NCBI RefSeq assembly: GCF_001949125.1 | Contig: NZ_MSTI01000062.1 | Location: forward strand, 1-64,000 | Direction of reading: 5' to 3' | DNA: 64,000 nt | Source: Deinococcus marmoris | GTDB lineage: Bacteria; Deinococcota; Deinococci; Deinococcales; Deinococcaceae | Shown here: positions 46,552 to 56,405 of the stretch, piece by piece | Position numbering within the stretch: the stretch's first letter is position 1 | Layout of the letters: every line of letters begins with the position of its first letter | Translations under genes and position numbers: made by a program | The notes under the pieces: generated by a model | The model's input: only the letters and a program-made list of their open reading frames with translations | What the model was told of the DNA's origin: nothing | Databases searched by the model: none

Positions 46552-47009
46552 TCACCAGTGGAAGTGGGTCAATCCACGAATCCGCATTTCCTGGGCCATC
46601 AGTCGAACGCACTGCGCGTCCACGACGCCCTGAAGCTCGTCCAGGTCTCCAAAGGTTCGGTTGGAGAGTGGGGCATCCACCCCATCCCACAACCGTTCTG
46701 CGGGCTGCAATTCTGGAGAATAGGGAGGCAGAAACAGCAGGGTGATGCCATCGGGCACTACCAACTCACGGCTGGTATGCCAGCCCGCGTTGTCCAGGAC
46801 AAGCACCACATGCTTGTCCGGTTCTGCCCCAGTTGCCACTGCAAAGCTGTCCAGCACCGTCTGCATCGCGGGTGTGTTCACCGCAGGAAGCAGGTACCAC
46901 ATGGTTTTTCCGCTGTGGGGATGGACAAAGCCGTAGACATACAACCAGTCGAACCGATGGTTGACCCGTGCCACCTAGCGTTGGCCCTGTGGTGACCACA
47001 CCCGCTTAA
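46552..47009 (-). pseudogene. IS630-family transposase, 5' truncated
   Basis: The frame encodes VNHRFDWLYVYGFVHPHSGK, VVLVLDNAGWHTSRELVVPD and FLPPYSPELQPAERLWDGVD, the typical IS630 catalytic C-terminal half with the last Asp and Glu. Just upstream, IIKRVWSPQGQR is followed by TAG (46975-46977). The N-terminal helix-turn-helix half is absent, replaced by another gene fragment. 46408-46551 holds no gene but contains TAATACGGATTGCG. Confidence 0.85.
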
Positions 47010-47097
47010 TGATGGGCATGGCGACGTAGGCGACGGCCAGTGCGGTCAGGCCGAACCAGACGGCCAGGATCAGGTCAATATTTACCGCGCCCGTCAC
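47010..47097 (-). pseudogene. N-terminal fragment of a membrane protein
   Basis: A GTG at 47097 overlaps the rhodanese stop (GTGA) and encodes VTGAVNIDLILAVWFGLTAL followed by AVAYVAM, one hydrophobic helix. The rest is replaced by the IS630 remnant. The start resembles DUF4396-type membrane proteins, but it is too short to be sure. It was co-transcribed with the rhodanese. Confidence 0.45.
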
Positions 47098-47561
47098 GGC
47101 CCTTTCCCAGAAAAGCTGATGGCCGGGAAGCCATCTGGCCGAACGAAGGACGCTTCCGGCAAGGACTTCAGCTCAAAGCCCGCCGCTGTCCAGGCATTCA
47201 TGCCGCCGCGCAGCTCGCGAACATTGGTGTAGCCCCGGCGGACCAGGGCGCGCACGGCCAGCGCACTCATGCTGCCCGAGCGGCAGTACACCACGATTTC
47301 GGCGTTCTTCGCGCGTGGCAGGACCGGGGTGGCGTTCATCTGATCGAAGGGCAAGAAGAGATCAGTGTTCTGAAGCTCCCCCTCGTAGGGAATATGGACA
47401 TTGATCAGGAGGAAGTCCTTGCTTTTCAACTGAGCGTTGAGTGTCTGGGGCGTCACCTGTGAGTAGGAGCCTCCGGGAACACGGATGGCTTGGCTGGCCG
47501 GATGGGCGAACGCACTGCCAGAGAGGGCCACCAGTATGAGAATCAGTCGTATACGGTTCAT
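47094..47561 (-). CDS. secreted rhodanese-domain protein
   Basis: This encodes 155 residues. A signal peptide (LILILVALSGSAFAHPASQ) is followed by a rhodanese domain with the active-site loop VVYCRSGSMSALAVRALVRR (catalytic Cys near residue 93) and GYTNVRELRGGMNAWTAAGF. Sulfur transfer or thiol chemistry in the periplasm is likely. AGGAGG lies upstream of the start. It probably once led an operon with the truncated membrane protein downstream. Confidence 0.88.
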   Translation of the reverse strand: MNRIRLILILVALSGSAFAHPASQAIRVPGGSYSQVTPQTLNAQLKSKDFLLINVHIPYEGELQNTDLFLPFDQMNATPVLPRAKNAEIVVYCRSGSMSALAVRALVRRGYTNVRELRGGMNAWTAAGFELKSLPEASFVRPDGFPAISFSGKGP

Positions 47562-47712
47562 GTCGACCTCCTGGCCGCGAGCATAGGCTCCAAGTGTTCA
47601 GGAAGTGTTGCGGCCCATAGACTGCCCAGGTGGGCCGGGGGACAACACCCAGCAACCGTGTGTGGGTAAGTAATACCAGCGTCCCGAATAGGAGGTCACC
47701 AAATTCCAGGGG

Positions 47713-48255
47713 CTAAGCTGCTTTCCTGAAGGCCGGATACCACTGGCGGAACAGGTCTTCGAGTTCGTTGTTGAGGACCTGGGTCCTGATCTGAAGCAGC
47801 AGGTGGGCACCGCGCGGCGTCCAACCCATCGACTGCTTCTTGACGAACCGCTTGCTGATGACCTGATTGACCGCCGATTCGACAAAGCCTGTTGAAATAC
47901 GCTCGCCCGCCCGGTACCACTCGCTATAGTTCACCATGTAGGCATGGTTGTTACCGATGTAGCCCATCGTCTCCACCACGTACTTTTTCATCTTCCGAAG
48001 GCAGGCGGGATCCACCTGTGGGCTGTCCAGCGCGCTGGACAGCTCCATTTCCAGGTCACTGAGTTCCTCGAAGCCCTGACCCACATGACCGTGCCAGAGA
48101 TGGTACTTAGCTCGCTCCAATCGTTCAGGAACGTAGTTCAATGCCTCAATATCTCTGGGGAGGCCCCTGGCCATCTGGCCGAGTACGGTCAAGCGCATGG
48201 TCACGTGAAACCAGTCCAGCACGTGTTGGACGCCATCGACGTTCAGGGCTCTGTG
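47713..48255 (-). pseudogene. ISKra4-type transposase, C-terminal fragment
   Basis: The frame encodes NVDGVQHVLDWFHVTMRLTV, YHLWHGHVGQGFEELSDLEM, YMVNYSEWYRAGERISTGFV and ESAVNQVISKRFVKKQSMGW, the catalytic tail of ISKra4-family transposases, to the stop at 47713. The N-terminal two thirds are missing. It abuts a truncated hydrolase on the other strand at about 48250, so a deletion or insertion joined them. Confidence 0.8.
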
Positions 48256-48796
48256 TTACTGCTGAGCAGCGATGGTGGGCGTGAAACCTGGGGCAGTCCG
48301 ACGGCACTCAACACCCTTCGGCGGGCCTACCGCGCGGCCCTCCCCCACTTCCGGCATGATGGACGGGTCTACACCCTGGGCATCTCGATGGGCGGCCTGC
48401 CCGCGACGCTCACGGCGTACCGGCGCACGCTGGGCTTTCCCATCAATGCCGTGGCCCTGGTGGCGGGGCGCGTCAACCTGAACAACGCGGTGCGGACGTC
48501 CAAGAGCCGGGGCCGGAGTGTCGCGGCAGCTTTCGCTGGAGCGTCCACCCGGGGGCATGATCCCGTGAATGATTTCAGCGGGTTCGTGGGAACGAAAACG
48601 CCGCTGCTGGTGGTGAGCAGTTCACAGGATCAGGCCGTCAGCGGCGTCAAGAACGGCCTCCTACTGGCGACGCTGGCGCGCAGGGTGGGCGCGAAAACCA
48701 AAGTGATCGGGGTGATGGGGCCGCATCTGAACCCCTCAGTACGTGAACGCGGATATCGGGCGGCAGATCGGGTTGTTCTTCAAGACGCATCGCTGA
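48249..48796 (+). pseudogene. alpha/beta hydrolase fragment, truncated and frameshifted
   Basis: The open frame lacks its 5' end and starts LLLSSDGGRETWGSPTALNT. It includes the nucleophile elbow VYTLGISMGGLPATLTAY and PLLVVSSSQDQAVSG with the likely Asp. Near 48735 the frame must shift to give YVNADIGRQIGLFFKTHR and stop at 48796, retaining the His in MGPHLN. Both the truncation and the shift make it inactive. Confidence 0.7.
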
Positions 48797-49158
48797 TTCA
48801 GCGTTTCAGACAACAAAAAATCGACGAATACGAATCGCAGGCTCTTTTGAGGAGAGGGTGCCATTTCAAGGAACATCCTGATCCTGGCCCGACTGTTCAC
48901 CACTTATACCGATCCCCGGCCCGGTATCCCGCTGATCTTGATCATGCCCCGGCTGGCGCTGAGTTCCAATGAGCGCCTGCCTGCACTTACCCCAGAAGGG
49001 CAGGTGACCGTGCCTACAGCGATGTCGATTACGGAAACGATGAATCTGCCAACCGCGCCAGTTGATCTCTTGCCCGTTCCGGCACCGCCACCCGTCTTGT
49101 CGCCAACCAGCCTGCCACAAGAGGATAGGCGGGACCACCCTTCACACAGAATGGCTGG

Positions 49159-49290
49159 CCCAGCTTCCCTGACTTGGACGTTGGAGGAGGGGCTGACCCT
49201 GGAGGAATGTGCGTTCCTGGCGCTGGTCACGGTTGTGCCCCATCTGCATCTCAACCGACTGCTGCGACAGGCAGTCTGGAGACCAACCTT
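49159..49290 (+). pseudogene. remnant of an IS4-like transposase tail
   Basis: The sequence SLTWTLEEGLTLEECAFLAL followed by VTVVPHLHLNRLLRQAV is the same tail as in the decayed transposase ending at 42112. No catalytic part is present. The stretch 48797-49158 has no supported gene. Confidence 0.6.
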
Positions 49291-49296
49291 CCTTTA

Positions 49297-50733
49297 TCAG
49301 CGTCCAGTATTGTTGTTGTCCCGACGGAACTTGGGCCAACTGCTGGTCGCCAGTCCACGTGAAAGCGAGTACAGGGCATAGACCTTGTGGCCTGAACCTA
49401 TATAAACCGTACCATCCATGCCAAGAGCGGGCGAGGAAATGACCAGATTGCCCGTGTTGTACTTCCAGCGGGGCTGACCAGTCATCGGGTCAAGGGCATA
49501 GACGTAATTGTTGTGAGAACCAACGTACACTGCACCATCGGCACCAATGGCAGGCGACGAGGCGACGTAACTGCCTGTGTTGTACTTCCACCTGGCATGT
49601 CCCGTCGTAGGGTTGAGGGCATACACGTTGCCGTCATTGGACCCGACATAGATTGTGCCGTCTCCACCCACCGCAGGGGACGAGGTCACCAGACTGCCTG
49701 TCCCGAATTTCCATCTGGACTGACCCGTGGTGGCATCCAGGGCGTAGACGTTGCCATCATTGGAACCGACATACACCGTGCCGTCTTGACCCAGAGCGGG
49801 TGAAAAGAGGACGTAGCCGCCTGTGCCGAACTTCCATCTGGGCCGGCCCGTCCCAGGACGGAGCGCGTAAACGTTGGTGTCTGCTGAGCCAACGTACACC
49901 GTGCCATCCGCGCCCACGGCAGGTGAAGACTCAACCATTCCGCCAGTAGCGAACGCCCACCGGGGTCTCCCCGTTGTGGGGTTGAGGGCGTAGACGTTGT
50001 GGTCATCGGAGCCGACATACACCATACCGTCCACCCCCAGACCCACTGAGGAAATGACATAACCACCCGTCTTGAACTTCCACTTGACTGTGCCGTCAGG
50101 CTTAAGGGCATAAAGGTTGGTGTCAGTCGAACCCACATAGATCACCCCCTCTGGACTCAGGGCAGGCGAAGCGAGGACGTAACCACCCGTTTTGAACTTC
50201 CATTTCATCTGGCCTGTCGCGGGATTGAGGGCGTAGACGTTGGTATCTCCTGAACCTATATAAACTGTGCCGTCCTGACCAATGACGGGCGAGGAGTCCA
50301 CACGATTGCCAGTGGTCATCGTCCACTTAACGGAGCCTTCCGCATGCAGAGTACGTTTTCCCAGCACACTGGCTGCATCTTTACAGTTGCCGGTGGAACT
50401 GACCCACACTGCAGCGTGGCTGGCTGTAAAGCTCCGTGCCGTCAGGGTAAAATGGGCTTGAGGGTCCAGAGCGCTGACCCTCAGTGCGGGGTGGTTGGTG
50501 CAGGCTTGAGCCTTTGAAGACAGGTGAACTTTTCCGTTCAACTTCAGTTGTAAGGTGAGAGCACCCTGTTGCCTCACAACCGTCGTACCATCCGAGAGGT
50601 TCAGGAAATGAGTCGGGGCGTTGGTTTGGATTTGCAGAGAAGCAAGGGGAGACTGGGGGGTGACTTGAGCGTCCGCCGCTCTGGCAACCAGGAGAAAGGA
50701 GCCGATGAGCAGGCGTGAGGCGAATCGCTGCAT
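49297..50733 (-). CDS. secreted PQQ-like beta-propeller protein
   Basis: This encodes 478 residues. I chose ATG 50733, which opens a signal peptide (RLLIGSFLLVARAADAQ) after GGGAAAAG. Residues about 20-130 are a beta-rich domain with two cysteines. From about 130 there are eight or nine repeats of about 39 residues with the pattern DGTVYVGSxDxNVYALxPxTGxxRWKFxTGGYVxSSPAxG, which fold as blades. The family includes PQQ enzymes and BamB-like scaffolds. The catalytic PQQ ligands are not obvious, so a structural or binding role is more likely. Confidence 0.85.
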   Translation of the reverse strand: MQRFASRLLIGSFLLVARAADAQVTPQSPLASLQIQTNAPTHFLNLSDGTTVVRQQGALTLQLKLNGKVHLSSKAQACTNHPALRVSALDPQAHFTLTARSFTASHAAVWVSSTGNCKDAASVLGKRTLHAEGSVKWTMTTGNRVDSSPVIGQDGTVYIGSGDTNVYALNPATGQMKWKFKTGGYVLASPALSPEGVIYVGSTDTNLYALKPDGTVKWKFKTGGYVISSVGLGVDGMVYVGSDDHNVYALNPTTGRPRWAFATGGMVESSPAVGADGTVYVGSADTNVYALRPGTGRPRWKFGTGGYVLFSPALGQDGTVYVGSNDGNVYALDATTGQSRWKFGTGSLVTSSPAVGGDGTIYVGSNDGNVYALNPTTGHARWKYNTGSYVASSPAIGADGAVYVGSHNNYVYALDPMTGQPRWKYNTGNLVISSPALGMDGTVYIGSGHKVYALYSLSRGLATSSWPKFRRDNNNTGR

Positions 50734-50801
50734 GAGCTTTTCCCGTTTCCGTCTCGGCCCGTCGCGCGAACGAACAGGCAGCAGAACGTCTGGCACCGGT
50801 A

Positions 50802-51095
50802 TCATTGATTCGGCCGGTGTGGCGGCGTTCGCGCCAGGTTGAGCCACGCGTCATCGTCCGGGTCGTCTCCAGAGCCGCCCTCGTCCACCCAGCGCTCCAG
50901 AGCAATGATGAGGGGCGGGATCACCAGTGCGGGTGATCCAGAGGGTTGACGCCAGCCGCCACTGTGCAGGGCATTGTGGCGGCGCAACCTGAGGAAAGGT
51001 TTTTTCAGCCCTGCGGCTCGCCCAGAACTTTGGGCGGCTTGGGCGTCTCCGGCTTGCACGGGCATGTTGTGCTTGAGGGGATCTGATCGGTTCAC
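50802..51095 (-). CDS. small hypothetical protein
   Basis: This encodes 97 residues from GTG 51095, with GGAGG six bases upstream. The N-terminal half is basic (GLKKPFLRLRRHNALHSGGW). A hydrophobic patch (PALVIPPLIIALERWV) leads to an acidic tail (DEGGSGDDPDDDAW). No family is recognised. The good ribosome binding site supports it. The gene is not tied to neighbours. Confidence 0.5.
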   Translation of the reverse strand: MNRSDPLKHNMPVQAGDAQAAQSSGRAAGLKKPFLRLRRHNALHSGGWRQPSGSPALVIPPLIIALERWVDEGGSGDDPDDDAWLNLARTPPHRPNQ

Positions 51096-51212
51096 GGGGT
51101 GCCTCCAGGGTTTACTTGGGGCTCGCCAGTAAACGGCCTGCATCATGGTGTCGTGGCCTTGATGCTGTCCACTGGCGGGCCATCCCAGGGGACACGCCTG
51201 CTGGACAGGCTT

Positions 51213-51356
51213 TTATACGGACTCCGATTAGAGGGTGTTGAAAAACCCGCAATCCGAGCGGAGCGAAAAGGAGAAAAACGGGTGCCGGGCGTGGAGTGTA
51301 GGAATCGGCGCAGTCCCGATTCCTACACGAAACAAACGGAATCCGTATTACATGTC
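51213..51356. repeat. MITE-like element with terminal inverted repeats
   Basis: About 143 bp bounded by TTATACGGACTCCGAT and the complement end TAATACGGATTCCGT, matching at about 12 of 14. It has no gene. The interior has a 12-bp stem (TAGGAATCGG...CCGATTCCTA). Related ends occur at 10763-10778, 12774-12790 and 46513-46527. Confidence 0.5.
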
Positions 51357-51617
51357 CAGTGGATCAGATAACTCGCTGGCGCGCTTAGCCTCCTCAAGCA
51401 TGATCTTGTGCCGGAAGAACCTGTCTCGTTGGTCCTCCCTGCCCATACTGGCCGTCTCGGGACCGAGTTCCAGCAATTCGTCGGAATGCTCGACAGTGGG
51501 ATCGGGCGAGGTGAAATCACTTTCTGAGGCGTCGTGGTGGCTGCGGTCCGTCTGGTTGAGATCTATCTCGCCGCGCTGCTGTTCCAGACGTTCTTTGTCG
51601 GGACGGAGACTGGTCAT
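51348..51617 (-). CDS. small acidic hypothetical protein
   Basis: This encodes 89 residues from ATG 51617, with AGGAGG eight bases upstream. It is highly charged, with a helical C-terminus (REDQRDRFFRHKIMLEEAKR). No signal peptide or membrane helix is present. The stop codon TAA is supplied by the terminal repeat of the adjacent MITE-like element, so its original C-terminus was probably altered. Confidence 0.6.
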   Translation of the reverse strand: MTSLRPDKERLEQQRGEIDLNQTDRSHHDASESDFTSPDPTVEHSDELLELGPETASMGREDQRDRFFRHKIMLEEAKRASELSDPLDM

Positions 51618-52264
51618 GTTGATGACCTCCTGCTGAAGATGCGGCATGGTCCGTGGTGCGGTGGCGCGCCCGTAGGGCGTCCGCCCGTCCATTCGAGTTG
51701 TCCCCTATTGCCTCTAACAGCAACATCGGAAGTATGGGGGAGAATCGCCGCACTGGCGCTTGCCAGGATGTCGGGAGTTGAAGCTGCCCTTATCGACGTT
51801 GACCCTGTCGGGTCCACCCGATGAGCAGACCGTCATCTAGCCGTCTGCTCTGCGATGGTGGCCCAGCTCGCTGCTCACGCGTGGGTGGGCGAAGATGGTT
51901 TCCCCCTTCACAGGTTGCGCTTCTAAAGGTGTTAAGCGGGTAAGGGAGCCTTTAAAGATTTCAGGCCCTGCGGCTTGTTCCGGCTGGTTTGAGGTGAGAT
52001 GAAGACCAGCCTGTCTGGTGGCTTCGCTGTGCGCGCCGCAACGCTCTGAGGGGAGTAGGCTGCTGGAGACGGAGCAGTCTTGCAACGCCGCTCGAAGGGT
52101 TTTCTGGAGTGTTGCTCCACCGCTTCCCACAACTTGCCGAGTGTCCCTGAAGACTAGGGTCTTTATAGCCAGACCGTGAACCCGTCAGTGTGGCCTTTGA
52201 CTGGTCTGGCCGTCCTCCCTCCCGTGAGCACGACTCGATACCCTGATTTGGAGGCGCTGGATTT
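51618..52264. other. long intergenic stretch
   Basis: Open frames here are short and overlapping, lack ribosome binding sites, and show no family signature. It should contain promoters for the divergent genes on either side. A GGAGG at 52249 is the ribosome binding site of the next gene. Confidence 0.45.
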
Positions 52265-53920
52265 ATGCACTCGTCACGTCCACGGGACAACAAGGTCCAT
52301 TTTCCGCAAGATCGCCGTCCAGGACTCTGGATACGTCCGTCTCTCCTCATCGGCATAGCGGCGCTGGTCCTGTTGCCGATCATCATTGCCTGGATTCAGT
52401 ACGGGGTATCTGGTTTGCCCGCGCTGGCTGACCCGGTTCGCACTTTCCCCGGTTCGTCCGGCTTCCCGCTCTGGCTGCGTATGGCGCACTACATCAGCTT
52501 CGTTCTGACGCTGCTGCTGATCCGCAGCGGTCTGTCGATCCTGGCGGACCATCCGCGCCTCTACCGTGATCAGGACTGCACCCCCGGCTCGGAGTGGATT
52601 CGCTTCACGCCGTTGACGGTGCCGACGGACCGGGTCTGGACGGCCAAGGACGATGCCCGCTACATCTCACCGCTGTGGAGCTTGCCGGGCTACCGCCATA
52701 CCGTAGGCGTGGCCCGGCATTGGCATTTTCTCTCGGTGCTGTTCTGGGTGCTGACTGGCGTGGTCTACGTGGCGCTGCTGTTCGTGCAGGGTCACTGGGC
52801 GCGACTGGTGCCGACGTACTGGGGCATTCTCTCCGACGCCTGGAACATCTTCGTCCATTACGCAACTTTTCATCTGCCCCCTGAACCGGACGGCTTTGTT
52901 GCGTATCAGGCCTTACAGCAACTTACCTATTTTGCCGTGGTGTTCATCATGGCCCCGCTGTCCATCCTGAGCGGCCTCGCCATGTCGCCCGCGCTGGATG
53001 GCCACTTTGCTTGGTATCCACGCCTGTTCGGCGGACGGCAGGGGGCGCGGTCCCTGCATTTCCTGCTGATGGTGGGGTTCTCGGCCTTCCTGGTGATCCA
53101 TGTGGCGCTGGTGGTTGCCACAGGCTTTGTCCAGAATATGAACCACATCGTCATGGGTACCGATACGGGTGGACCTGCCGGATGGATGCTGGGCCTGGTG
53201 GGGGTGACTGCCGCTCTCGCCGTGTTGTTTGCGGCCTACTGGGTGTCGTGGCACCGTCCGCGCGCCCTGCAACTCGCGGCCCGGCGCACCGTCGGGGCGC
53301 TGACCCTGCGGACGCTTGACCCGCTGAAACCCGTGGCCGAATTCGGCAGGGACGACATCTCCCCGCACTTCTGGTCCAATGGCAAACTGCCCACGTCTCA
53401 GGACTGGCAGACGCTGCTTGCTGAAGACTTTGGAGGCTTCAGGTTGCGTGTGTCCGGGTTGGTAGACCATCCAGTCGAACTCTCACTTGACGAAATTGTG
53501 GCCCTGGGTCAACACAATCAGATCACGCTGCATCACTGTATCCAGGGCTGGTCTGGCGTGGCCGAGTGGGGCGGCCTGCCGATGAGCGCCCTGATTGATC
53601 TGGTGCGGCCCCGCCTGGAGGCGCAGGTGGTGGTGTTCCATTCGTTCGGTGAGGGCCTGTACGGCGGCGAATATTACGAGACGCTGCCCTTGGCAGATGC
53701 CCTTCACCCACAGTGCCTGCTGGCCTATGAGATGAACGGTGAGCGTCTGGGGGCCGATCATGGCGCGCCGCTGCGGCTGCGGGCCGAGAATCAACTGGGG
53801 TACAAGATGATCAAGTGGATCAGCAGCATTGAATTCGTCGTCAGCGAGAAGGAGGTGGGCCAGGGCTTCGGCGGCGCGAATGAGGATCACGAGTATTTTG
53901 ACCTCGTGCCCACCATCTAG
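52265..53920 (+). CDS. fused cytochrome b / molybdopterin oxidoreductase
   Basis: This encodes 551 residues. Residues about 25-330 form a multi-helix cytochrome b module (b561-like or MsrQ-like) with candidate heme His residues in WLRMAHYISFVLT, VARHWHFLSVLFW, WNIFVHYATFHL and LMVGFSAFLVIHVALVV. Residues about 355-551 are a sulfite-oxidase-type molybdopterin domain, with the Mo-ligating Cys in QITLHHCIQGWSGVAEW and GGLPMSALIDLVRP, PLRLRAENQLGYKMIKWI. The order resembles MsrQ-MsrP (YedZ-YedY) joined as one chain, but the membrane part leads. It probably passes electrons from the membrane to a Mo enzyme. The gene is followed by an IS5 element and then a Rieske ferredoxin. Confidence 0.85.
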   Translation: MHSSRPRDNKVHFPQDRRPGLWIRPSLLIGIAALVLLPIIIAWIQYGVSGLPALADPVRTFPGSSGFPLWLRMAHYISFVLTLLLIRSGLSILADHPRLYRDQDCTPGSEWIRFTPLTVPTDRVWTAKDDARYISPLWSLPGYRHTVGVARHWHFLSVLFWVLTGVVYVALLFVQGHWARLVPTYWGILSDAWNIFVHYATFHLPPEPDGFVAYQALQQLTYFAVVFIMAPLSILSGLAMSPALDGHFAWYPRLFGGRQGARSLHFLLMVGFSAFLVIHVALVVATGFVQNMNHIVMGTDTGGPAGWMLGLVGVTAALAVLFAAYWVSWHRPRALQLAARRTVGALTLRTLDPLKPVAEFGRDDISPHFWSNGKLPTSQDWQTLLAEDFGGFRLRVSGLVDHPVELSLDEIVALGQHNQITLHHCIQGWSGVAEWGGLPMSALIDLVRPRLEAQVVVFHSFGEGLYGGEYYETLPLADALHPQCLLAYEMNGERLGADHGAPLRLRAENQLGYKMIKWISSIEFVVSEKEVGQGFGGANEDHEYFDLVPTI

Positions 53921-53946
53921 AGCCTATGCAGACCGTGACAATCTCA

Positions 53947-54816
53947 GAGCGTGTTTTGAAAGTGCCTGGGACATAGCGCTATGGGCCAAGTTCTGGCACG
54001 TTGCAGTTGATGAGAAGACAACGTTACTCCAGTGACCTGACCCGCAAACAGTTTAAGCGCCTTGAAGCTCTTCTGCCCGCCTCCAAGGCGGGCGGACGGC
54101 CCCGCACGATCAATATGTATGAGCTGATATGCGCAATTTTCTATGTTCTCAAGAATGCCTGTGCCTGGCGCGATCTTCCTCACGATTTTCCAGCGTGGCA
54201 GACGGTCTACGGCTACTTTCAGCGGTTTCAGCAGGACGGGACGTGGGAAGCGGTCAACCGCTTCCTGCTGCGCCGAACCCGCATCAACGCAGGCCGCAAC
54301 CCTGAACCCAGCGCCGGCAGCATCGACGCGCAAACCGTGCGCTGTGCGCCACAGGGAGGGATTCGTGGCATTGACGCGGGGAAAAAGACCAACGGGCGCA
54401 AGCGACACATCGCCGTGGATACGCTGGGCTTGCTGCTGCTGGTCATGGTGACCACAGGGAGCGTGCAGGATCGGGCGCAAGCGCCGATTTTGCTGGCGTT
54501 GCTCGCCCAGCGTTTTCCACGTCTGCGACACATCTGGGCCGATGGTGGCTACATGGGTTCACCCGTATCCTGGGCTAAAGAGGTCTTGAACTGGACCGTG
54601 GAGGTGGTCAAAAAACTGGCGGGACAACAGGGTTTTGTGGTGTTGCACCGTCGCTGGGTGGTCGAGCGCACCTTTGCGTGGATGACCCGCTGCCGCCGAT
54701 TGAGCCGGGATTACGAGGGCTTGCCCCAGACGACGGAGGCGTGGTTCTACCTTGCCAACATCCGGCTCATGTTGCGCCGCCTAGAGCCGGGTGCCTGACC
54801 CTTTTAAAATACGCTC
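53947..54816 (+). mobile_element. IS5-family element (IS1031-like)
   Basis: It is 870 bp with imperfect terminal repeats (GAGCGTGTTTTGAAA at 53947; complement end GAGCGTATTTTAAAA at 54816). TCA is duplicated at 53944-53946 and 54817-54819, as in the IS1031 group (TNA). Confidence 0.85.
54010..54798 (+). CDS. IS5-family transposase
   Basis: This encodes 262 residues, uninterrupted. An N-terminal helix-turn-helix-like region (YELICAIFYVLKNACAWRDL, PHDFPAWQTVYGYF) is followed by the catalytic core: Asp in SIDAQTVRCAPQGG, the RKRHIAVDTLGLLL block, Asp in HIWADGGYMGS, and Glu in RWVVERTFAWMTRCRRLS. The length and motifs fit IS1031/IS5. It is probably active. Insertion separates the molybdopterin gene from the Rieske gene. 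Confidence 0.9.
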   Translation: MRRQRYSSDLTRKQFKRLEALLPASKAGGRPRTINMYELICAIFYVLKNACAWRDLPHDFPAWQTVYGYFQRFQQDGTWEAVNRFLLRRTRINAGRNPEPSAGSIDAQTVRCAPQGGIRGIDAGKKTNGRKRHIAVDTLGLLLLVMVTTGSVQDRAQAPILLALLAQRFPRLRHIWADGGYMGSPVSWAKEVLNWTVEVVKKLAGQQGFVVLHRRWVVERTFAWMTRCRRLSRDYEGLPQTTEAWFYLANIRLMLRRLEPGA

Positions 54817-54912
54817 TCAGGATTTGATGACGGCCCAACGTTACCAGAGCCAGATCAGGGCTGCCTCGGTGCTGGGTGCCGCAGCGCGCACCGGCGACGT
54901 ACACTGCACGGC

Positions 54913-55218
54913 ATGCGCGTTCTCGTGGGTCAGGCGGCGGAGTTCCCCGAGGGGAGCCAGACAGCGGTTGAGGTGGACGGGAAAAGCGTGGTAGTGGTGA
55001 ACTACGAGGGGCAATTTTATGCCCTGCGCAACAACTGTACCCATCAGGATTACCCGTTACTGGGTGGGGCGGTGAGTCTGGGACGGATCAAGTGCGAGAG
55101 ACACGGCTCGCAGTTCGAGCTGACCACCGGCAAGGCGAAAGTGCTGCCTGCCGTGAAGCCTGTCGCGGTGTATCAGACCAGCGTGGACGCGGGCGCACTC
55201 TACGTCTTGCCGCGCTGA
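54913..55218 (+). CDS. Rieske [2Fe-2S] ferredoxin
   Basis: This encodes 101 residues. The cluster ligands are in [12 protein letters not shown] (CxH) and [15 protein letters not shown] (CxxH), spaced 17 residues apart, typical of Rieske-type ferredoxins such as NirD or dioxygenase ferredoxins. There is no signal peptide, so it is soluble and cytoplasmic. No strong ribosome binding site is seen. It may have been paired with the cytochrome b/Mo gene before the IS5 insertion, but it is also a common stand-alone electron carrier. Confidence 0.88.
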   Translation: MRVLVGQAAEFPEGSQTAVEVDGKSVVVVNYEGQFYALRNNCTHQDYPLLGGAVSLGRIKCERHGSQFELTTGKAKVLPAVKPVAVYQTSVDAGALYVLPR

Positions 55219-55346
55219 GGGTCAGACGCAGCACAGTAACCAGCGCAGACATGTCTTCTGGCCTGCCGTTTGTGCCTGTTCGAAGAGCAGAGACGATTGA
55301 GACGTGTTCGCTGGCTGCGGACACTGCGCAAACGCGCAAATGTGAA

Positions 55347-56405
55347 TTACGGTTCCAGGACCACCTTGATCACGTTCTCCCGGTATTCGGCCAACAACTC
55401 AAACGCCTGGCGCACCTGGGCGAGTGGCAGGGTATGGGTGACGATGGCCTCCACGTCGACCAGGCCACGCGCCACGAGCTGAATGGCGCGCGGGTAGACG
55501 TTCCCCATGCGGCGCGAGAGTTTGATGGTCAGGCCCTTGCGGCGCACCTCCGAAGCGGTCAGGCTGAACTCGTCACCGGCGGGAATGCCGATCAGAATGA
55601 CCTTCCCGCCGATGCGGGCCGCCCGCGTGGCGTGCCGGGGACCGTCCGGGCTGGTGGTAGCCTCAATGACCACGTCCGCGCCGCGCGTTGGCGTGTCCTG
55701 TACGGCGGCGAGATACGCGCCCGTATCCGAATAGACCGCCGCCGCACCAAGCTTCAGGGCCACCTCCCGGCGGTAGGCCAGCGGCTCAATCACACTGACT
55801 TGAAGCGCTCCACTGATCTGCGCGAGCATAAGCACATACAGACCAATCGGTCCAGCGCCCAGCACGGCCACGTTTGTGCCAGGCCGCAGCCTGGCGAGAT
55901 CCAGCGCGTGCAGCGCCACCCCCAGCGGCTCCAGCAGCGCCGCCTGCGCGGGGGTAAACCCTGCCGGAACGCAGTGGACCGTGCTGGCTGGCACGGAGAT
56001 ATATTCGGCCATGCCACCTGCATGGGGCGGCGCACCCACGAAGGTCATGTTCGGACACAGGTGATGGTTGCCCTCGTGGCACCAGAAGCAGTCGCCGCAG
56101 GGCTGGGCGGGGTCCACGGCGACGAGTGTGCCGTCAGGCAGTCCGTACGGCGCGCCTGTTCCCCCGGTCACCTCCCCGGCGAACTCGTGACCCGGCGTGA
56201 AGTCACCCGCCAAGGCCACCGTCCCGATGCGGCCCTCATGCCAGTAGTGCAGGTCCGAGCCGCACACGCTGCACGCCTGAACGCGGATGAGCAGTTCGCC
56301 GGGAGCGGGCACAGGCTTCGGGAGATGACCCAGCTCAATGTGTCCCGCCCCCTTCATGATGGCGGCAGGCATCCTGGCCGCCTGTCCCATCTCTTCGGTG
56401 TTCAT
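55347..56405 (-). CDS. zinc-dependent polyol-type dehydrogenase
   Basis: This encodes 352 residues, medium-chain dehydrogenase. Catalytic zinc ligands lie in [15 protein letters not shown] and PGHEFAGEV, and the four-Cys structural zinc site in [15 protein letters not shown]. The Rossmann fold has [18 protein letters not shown]. The type is sorbitol/xylitol/L-arabinitol dehydrogenase. It overlaps araA by 4 bp at the end of the arabinose operon and probably oxidises a pentitol related to arabinose. The exact substrate is unknown. Confidence 0.85.
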   Translation of the reverse strand: MNTEEMGQAARMPAAIMKGAGHIELGHLPKPVPAPGELLIRVQACSVCGSDLHYWHEGRIGTVALAGDFTPGHEFAGEVTGGTGAPYGLPDGTLVAVDPAQPCGDCFWCHEGNHHLCPNMTFVGAPPHAGGMAEYISVPASTVHCVPAGFTPAQAALLEPLGVALHALDLARLRPGTNVAVLGAGPIGLYVLMLAQISGALQVSVIEPLAYRREVALKLGAAAVYSDTGAYLAAVQDTPTRGADVVIEATTSPDGPRHATRAARIGGKVILIGIPAGDEFSLTASEVRRKGLTIKLSRRMGNVYPRAIQLVARGLVDVEAIVTHTLPLAQVRQAFELLAEYRENVIKVVLEP

